A model generated the notes under the pieces. It did no database searches. It was not told the DNA's origin and saw nothing but the letters and a program-made list of their open reading frames with translations. This document shows positions 6,235 through 11,641 of a stretch of DNA of 11,641 bases, piece after piece. The position numbers and the translations under genes were made by a program. This DNA comes from Alphaproteobacteria bacterium (GTDB lineage: Bacteria > Pseudomonadota > Alphaproteobacteria > ATCC43930 > CGMCC-115725): NCBI GenBank assembly GCA_028866355.1, contig JAGWIH010000039.1, forward strand, positions 1-11,641. Direction: 5' to 3'. Each line of letters opens with the position of its first letter. Positions within the stretch are counted from its first letter, which is position 1.

Positions 6235-7362
6235 TCAGGCCTCGGCGATCGTGGTGATCGTCATGGTCTGATTGTGCAAATCACAAAACGGCGAATTTTC
6301 GAGCGGCGCGATTTCGCCGTAGGAATAGAAGCCGGTCAACCGGCAGGCCGCACCCAAAACGCCGCGTACCGCCTCGACCTCGTCGGCGATCTGCTGGCCC
6401 AGCAGCAGCTTGCGGCCGATGCAGCTGACGAGGATCGCGAGGCGCGCGTCCGGAATGGCGGCGCGCGCCGCCGCGCGGCCGGCGCCAGCGATCAAATTCT
6501 CGAAATGGCCGAGCATCAGCTGGGCGACGTAGCCTTCGGGCACCGAACCGGCGTACATCATCGCGCCCTCGGCGTCATCGATGCCGATCACGGTGCGGAC
6601 CAACGCCGCTTCGGGCTTGCCGGGCGGATGGATGCGCAACGGGCAGAGCAGCGCACTCGCCGGCAGATTGTCGGCCTCGGGACCGAGATAATTGCGGTAC
6701 AGCGCAAGCGCCGGCTGATCGTCGAGCTCGTAAAGTACGGTGCCTCGGGCGCGGGTGATGACGCGCTCGGGACCGACCGTATCCCAGCCGCCGAAGCTGC
6801 CGAATCCGAGGCAAATCTCGTTGCCGTAGAAGCCCATCGCGGCCAGCCGGCCGGGCACCGGATTGGCGTTCAGGCCGACGCGCGTCGAAACGAATCGCGC
6901 GCCGTCGCCGGCGAGACCGCCGGTGATGGTGATGTCGGGACCGAGAACCTTCTGGATGCCGGCAACCAGGTCGGTGCCGTTGACGTGCGTGCCGTCCGAC
7001 AACACAAAGACGCCGCGCAAGCCGGCGCGCGGCAAAGTGGCGGCCAATTGTCGACCGGCCGCTTCGGAACCGCCGTCGCCCTCGACCGTCGCTTCGGCAA
7101 AGGCCAAACGCGTATGCGCGAATTCGATGGCTGTGGCGACAATCGTGTCGTCGAGCACGTCGACGTTGGCGATCTCGCCGCCAGTCGTGCAACCGAGGAT
7201 GGCGGCGCCGGGATAGAGCGTGTGGAGCTCGGCGAAACGCTTGCCGTCGTCGAGGGTGCCGGGCGCCGCGAAAAATAACACCAGCGCCGGCGTGAGCGCG
7301 CCATCAGAGGCGGCGACGCGCCAGCCCGTGTTTGCTCGCCAAACCCGTTGTTCGATTCGCAT
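6235..7362 (-). CDS. FIST (F-box intracellular signal transduction) sensory domain protein
   Basis: The product has 375 residues starting MRIEQRVWRANTGW. The N-terminal FIST part has an LVLFFAAP strand, then YPGAAILGCTTGGEI (about 50-64), the GCTT-x-GE motif that marks FIST_N. It continues through GVFVLSDGTHVNGTDLVAG and TITGGLAGDGARF. The C-terminal part (about 190-365) has the FIST_C pattern including NPVPGRLAAMGFYGNEI, LPASALLCPLRI, AILVSCIGRKLLLGQ and the terminal TGFYSYGEIAPL-x5-F-C-x-LHNQTMTIT, very characteristic of FIST_C. FIST domains are thought to sense small ligands, possibly amino acids, and occur with kinases and chemoreceptors. Here sensor and kinase are separate polypeptides encoded one base apart. 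The same frame stays open to 7584, but that extension enters the flavoprotein gene and has a composition unlike protein, so ATG 7362 was chosen, preceded by CGGGGAA. Confidence 0.88.
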   Translation of the reverse strand: MRIEQRVWRANTGWRVAASDGALTPALVLFFAAPGTLDDGKRFAELHTLYPGAAILGCTTGGEIANVDVLDDTIVATAIEFAHTRLAFAEATVEGDGGSEAAGRQLAATLPRAGLRGVFVLSDGTHVNGTDLVAGIQKVLGPDITITGGLAGDGARFVSTRVGLNANPVPGRLAAMGFYGNEICLGFGSFGGWDTVGPERVITRARGTVLYELDDQPALALYRNYLGPEADNLPASALLCPLRIHPPGKPEAALVRTVIGIDDAEGAMMYAGSVPEGYVAQLMLGHFENLIAGAGRAAARAAIPDARLAILVSCIGRKLLLGQQIADEVEAVRGVLGAACRLTGFYSYGEIAPLENSPFCDLHNQTMTITTIAEA

Positions 7363-7397
7363 GGTGGGCGTTCCCCGCCGGGACCGAGCCAATCCAA

Positions 7398-7415
7398 CGC
7401 GATGAAGACATCGCG
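7398..7415 (-). other. hairpin in the leader of the FIST gene
   Basis: CGCGATG-AAGA-CATCGCG is a perfect 7-bp stem with a 4-base loop. It sits 35 bases before the FIST start in the 130-base gap behind the flavoprotein gene. A second imperfect stem, CGGGcTT-aag-AAaCCCG (7414-7430), partly overlaps it, so the two arms could be alternative structures. Neither has a T-run on the minus strand. The rest of this gap (7431-7492) is AT-rich and should hold the FIST promoter, but I cannot pick the hexamers with confidence. Confidence 0.4.
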
Positions 7416-7492
7416 GGCTTAAGAAACCCGTAATGCTCGAAACAAATCGCGAGCGTTTGCGAAAAATTTTAGCGGTGTTAAGGCGGCCGCGT

Positions 7493-8890
7493 TTAGTCGC
7501 CGGTTTGCAGACGTTCGACCAGCTCGCGCACGGTCGGAATGAAGCCGTTGGAATAGAATGGGTCGGCTGCGAAGCGATAGGCATTATGGCCGGAGAACAT
7601 CAGCTGGAATTCGACGTCTTCGCTGTGGGCGATGTTCTGCAGCGTCTTCTGGATGCAGAAGCTGCGCGGGTCGGCCTTCTTGCCCGTGGTGCCTTCCTCG
7701 TTCTGCGCCCAATTGGAGAACAAGCAGGCCGAAAGGCAGCCCATGCAGTTGATCTGGTCGTTGCGGATCTCAAGCGCCTTGGGCGGCGTGACGAAGATCA
7801 AAGTCGAATCCGGCGTCCGCAACGCCTCGGTGAAGCCCTGGGTGATCCAGGTGAGGGCGCGTTCGCGATCGTGCGGCGTGACATAGACGGTGCGCGACCG
7901 CGCGCCGATCTCGAGCGTCGCCAGGTGATCGCCGACCGCCTCGACCGAATAAGGAATTTGACGCTCCGAGCGGGCCTCGAGCTCGGCGAGGAAGTTGTTG
8001 CGCACGGCCGACGAGTAGAACCCGGTCGGGCTGAAACGCTGCAGCCGGATGTCGCCGTCCTTGAGCGTCAGCAGCTTGTGCTTCCAGGCATCGGAGATCG
8101 GGCTTTCCTTGGTGAGAAGCGGCCGCGTGCCGAACTGGAACGCAATCGGACCAAGCTCGGGATTGTCGATCCAATCCTCCCAATCGCGCAGGCACCAGAC
8201 GCCGCCGGCCATAACGATTGGAACGTCACCAAGGCCGAAGTCACGCATCATCTGCCTGAGCTCGTAGACGCGCGGGAAGGGCGCCTCCGGATGCTCCGGA
8301 TCTTCGCTATTGGTGATGCCGTTATGGCCGCCGGCAAGCCACGGGTCTTCGTAGACCACCGCGCCGAGCCAATCGCGGAACTTGTGATAGGCGCGCTTCC
8401 ATAGCGCGCGGAACGCCCGCGCCGACGAGACGATCGGATAATAATGGACGCCATAGCGCGCGCAGATTTCGGCGATGCGATAAGGCATGCCGGCGCCGCA
8501 GGTGACGCCGTTGACGAGTCCCTTGGCGCCGTCGAGGACGCCAAGAAGGATGCGCTCGGCGGCGCCCATTTCCCAAAGGATATTCATGTGCAGGCGGCCT
8601 TGCCCCGATGCCCGCTCGTAGGCGACCTGGGCCTGGTGGATGCCGCCGGCGATGGCGTAACGCACCAACTCTTCGTGCCGCTCGCGCCGCGTCTTGCCGT
8701 GATAGATTTGGGGAATGGTGCGGCCGTTCGTGTCCTTCGAATCGGCGTTGACGCCGGAGAACGTGCCGACGCCGCCCGAACGCGCCCAGGCGCCCGAGCT
8801 TTCGCCGTTCGAAATCGAGATGCCCTTGCCGCCTTCGACCAGCGGCAAGACTTCGCGACCCGATATCCGCAGCGCATTGAGCGCTTTCAC
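7493..8890 (-). CDS. nitronate monooxygenase / NPD-type FMN oxidoreductase with C-terminal Cys cluster
   Basis: The protein has 465 residues, about 100-150 more than simple nitronate monooxygenases. The TIM-barrel FMN-binding part is seen in EGGKGISISNGESSGAWAR near the N-terminus, VNGVTCGAGMPYRIAEI (about 127-143), LAGGHNGITNSED (185-197), VPIVMAGGVW (223-232) and IAFQFGTRPLLT (249-260), the phosphate-binding strands of the NPD family. The C-terminal extension has C382-x2-C385-x3-C389 (NCMGCLSACLFSNW) and C412 (RSFCIQKTL), a spacing able to hold an Fe-S cluster. Family enzymes are cytosolic flavoproteins that oxidise nitronates or reduce 2-enoyl groups with NAD(P)H; the actual substrate is unknown here. 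The start is a GTG at 8890 with GGAGAGGG about 7-12 bases upstream. It follows pnp on the same strand by 74 bases without a visible terminator, so read-through from pnp is possible. Confidence 0.87.
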   Translation of the reverse strand: MKALNALRISGREVLPLVEGGKGISISNGESSGAWARSGGVGTFSGVNADSKDTNGRTIPQIYHGKTRRERHEELVRYAIAGGIHQAQVAYERASGQGRLHMNILWEMGAAERILLGVLDGAKGLVNGVTCGAGMPYRIAEICARYGVHYYPIVSSARAFRALWKRAYHKFRDWLGAVVYEDPWLAGGHNGITNSEDPEHPEAPFPRVYELRQMMRDFGLGDVPIVMAGGVWCLRDWEDWIDNPELGPIAFQFGTRPLLTKESPISDAWKHKLLTLKDGDIRLQRFSPTGFYSSAVRNNFLAELEARSERQIPYSVEAVGDHLATLEIGARSRTVYVTPHDRERALTWITQGFTEALRTPDSTLIFVTPPKALEIRNDQINCMGCLSACLFSNWAQNEEGTTGKKADPRSFCIQKTLQNIAHSEDVEFQLMFSGHNAYRFAADPFYSNGFIPTVRELVERLQTGD

Positions 8891-8964
8891 GCGTTTGCCC
8901 TCTCCGCCGCGACCATCTTTCCGCCTATCTGGGGCGGGACGGTCCGGCGATCAACCCCGACCGA

Positions 8965-11121
<2,157 letters not shown>

Positions 11122-11127
11122 TGTCGG

Positions 11128-11142
11128 TCTCTCTCTCTCTCT
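11128..11142 (-). repeat. CT/GA dinucleotide repeat acting as pnp Shine-Dalgarno region
   Basis: A 15-base uninterrupted TC repeat on the plus strand reads as AGAGAGAGAGAGAGA on the transcribed strand, 6-20 bases before the pnp ATG. It offers several overlapping GAGAG ribosome-binding registers. A second shorter CT patch (11148-11154) lies just upstream. It is the only clear simple-sequence repeat in the window. Confidence 0.75.
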
Positions 11143-11181
11143 TCATTTCTCTCTGGTGAAATCGGTGGCAACGAGCGGCGC

Positions 11182-11199
11182 GCGATGGATGCCCATCGC
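11182..11199 (-). other. hairpin in the rpsO-pnp spacer (candidate RNase III/PNPase autoregulation site)
   Basis: GCGATGG-ATGC-CCATCGC is a perfect 7-bp stem with a 4-base loop, 61 bases before the pnp start. In enterobacteria the pnp leader carries stem-loops cut by RNase III, through which PNPase represses its own synthesis. Position and structure suggest a similar role, but no conservation can be shown from one sequence. Confidence 0.4.
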
Positions 11200-11229
11200 C
11201 GCGGCCTCGCCCGTGCGTTGTATCGTCAA

Positions 11230-11251
11230 GGCCGGCACCGGCCGGCCGGTG
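11230..11251 (-). other. strong GC palindrome after rpsO
   Basis: CACCGGCCGGCCGGTG (11236-11251) is a perfect 16-base palindrome. It overlaps a second stem, GGCCGG-CA-CCGGCC (11230-11243), so two mutually exclusive hairpins can form. It begins 11 bases after the rpsO stop. There is no T-run, so it is more likely an mRNA-stabilising or processing element for the rpsO message than an intrinsic terminator. Confidence 0.5.
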
Positions 11252-11261
11252 GACCGCGACC

Positions 11262-11531
11262 TCAGCGGCGCAGCCCCAAGCGGTCGATCAGCGCTTCGTA
11301 GCGCGCGGCATCGACCCGCTTCAGATAATCGAGCAGGCTGCGGCGCTGACCCACCATGACCAGCAGGCCGCGGCGCGAATGAAAATCCTTGGTATGGGTT
11401 GCCAGATGCTCCGAGAGCTTCTGGATACGTTCGCTGAGAATCGCGACTTGAACCTCGGGCGAACCGGTGTCGCCTTCTTTGCGCGCATATTCGGAGACAA
11501 GCTCCTGCTTGCGCGCCACGCTAATCGACAT
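11262..11531 (-). CDS. rpsO: 30S ribosomal protein S15
   Basis: The protein is 89 residues, the exact family length. The sequence shows MSISVARKQELVSEYARKEG, DTGSPEVQVAILSERIQKLS, the THTKDFHSRRGLLVMVGQRR segment (residues 45-64), and the C-terminal LLDYLKRVDAARYEALIDRL, GLRR. These are diagnostic of S15, which binds the central domain of 16S rRNA and helps form the B4 bridge with the 50S subunit. ATG 11531 follows AAGGAG at 9-10 bases. It lies 20 bases after the truB stop and 140 bases before pnp, the conserved order. Expression is likely from an upstream operon promoter and may be autoregulated by S15 binding to its leader, as in other bacteria; nothing in the 20-base gap shows this directly. 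Confidence 0.98.
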   Translation of the reverse strand: MSISVARKQELVSEYARKEGDTGSPEVQVAILSERIQKLSEHLATHTKDFHSRRGLLVMVGQRRSLLDYLKRVDAARYEALIDRLGLRR

Positions 11532-11551
11532 CGGGTCTGTCTCCTTCGAAT

Positions 11552-11641
11552 TCAGATGTTCAGCACGCGCAAGGGGCGAATTCCCCCGGCCGCGACTTCG
11601 GCGAGCGCCACCAGCTTGCCGCCCGACGTTGCACAGACCTT
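11552..11641 (-). CDS. truB: tRNA pseudouridine(55) synthase TruB, C-terminal fragment
   Basis: Only the last 29 codons and the TGA (11554-11552) are in the window; the gene enters from the right edge. The visible peptide KVCATSGGKLVALAEVAAGG followed by IRPLRVLNI matches the small C-terminal TruB domain, with its common pattern V-x-x-x-G-x-L-V-A-L-x-E-V-x-x-G-x-x-R-P-x-R-V-x-N. TruB makes pseudouridine 55 in the T-loop of tRNAs. The catalytic domain is outside the window. Position directly upstream of rpsO and pnp strengthens the call considerably. Confidence 0.88.
   Translation of the reverse strand, partial: KVCATSGGKLVALAEVAAGGIRPLRVLNI

Noticed and set aside
7371..7378. GGGGAACG on the minus strand as an EcfG general stress promoter -35
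   Set aside because: No GTT element at the required 16-17 base spacing, and it is only a few bases from the FIST start codon, where it more likely acts as ribosome site.
7363..7584. Upstream extension of the FIST frame into the flavoprotein gene
   Set aside because: The extra 74 residues overlap the 3' end of another gene, are Ser/Arg/Pro-rich and unlike FIST proteins; ATG 7362 gives a normal N-terminus.
8891..8964. Terminator between pnp and the flavoprotein gene
   Set aside because: I found no stable stem followed by a T-run in these 74 bases, so no terminator is called.

Overview
The window is GC-rich DNA from an alphaproteobacterium, probably of the Rhodospirillales/Rhizobiales type. 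The evidence is the canonical truB-rpsO-pnp order, an Irr-type Fur-family regulator (a lineage known mainly from Alphaproteobacteria), a FIST/histidine-kinase pair, and strong third-position GC that produces long antisense shadow frames. I see no mobile element, CRISPR array, tRNA or rRNA. The content reads as ordinary chromosome with one accessory-like metabolic operon in the middle.

Left part (1-1818). The start of a D-2-hydroxyacid dehydrogenase leaves the window on the minus strand. On the plus strand follow a DMT/EamA permease, a secreted protein with two bacterial SH3-like repeats, and a 50-residue Tyr/Trp-rich membrane microprotein (1666-1818) that is short enough to be missed by automatic calling. 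The microprotein converges on the next operon with a gap of only 12 bases.

Middle part (1831-4833, all minus). Transcription order is irr (iron-responsive Fur-family regulator), then rubrerythrin, a two-[4Fe-4S] CCG-domain protein resembling a heterodisulfide reductase/GlpC subunit, and a DUF3501 protein. The last two overlap by ATGA. The rubrerythrin gene is preceded by an AT-rich dyad overlapping a plausible promoter, and two hairpins separate it from the Fe-S gene. The layout suggests an iron- or peroxide-responsive oxidative-stress module in which a rubredoxin-less rubrerythrin is paired with a dedicated Fe-S electron carrier and a protein of unknown role. This is the most interesting part of the window.

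Signalling part (4862-7362, minus). A FIST-domain sensor and a soluble PAS histidine kinase are separated by one base. They are followed by a terminator-like hairpin with a T-tract lying directly before irr. No response regulator is present in the window.

Right part (7493-11641, minus). A nitronate monooxygenase-like flavoprotein with a C-terminal four-Cys cluster follows pnp. Upstream lie rpsO and the 3' end of truB, the classical translation/RNA-decay operon, with strong palindromes in the rpsO-pnp spacer and a dinucleotide repeat serving as the pnp Shine-Dalgarno region.
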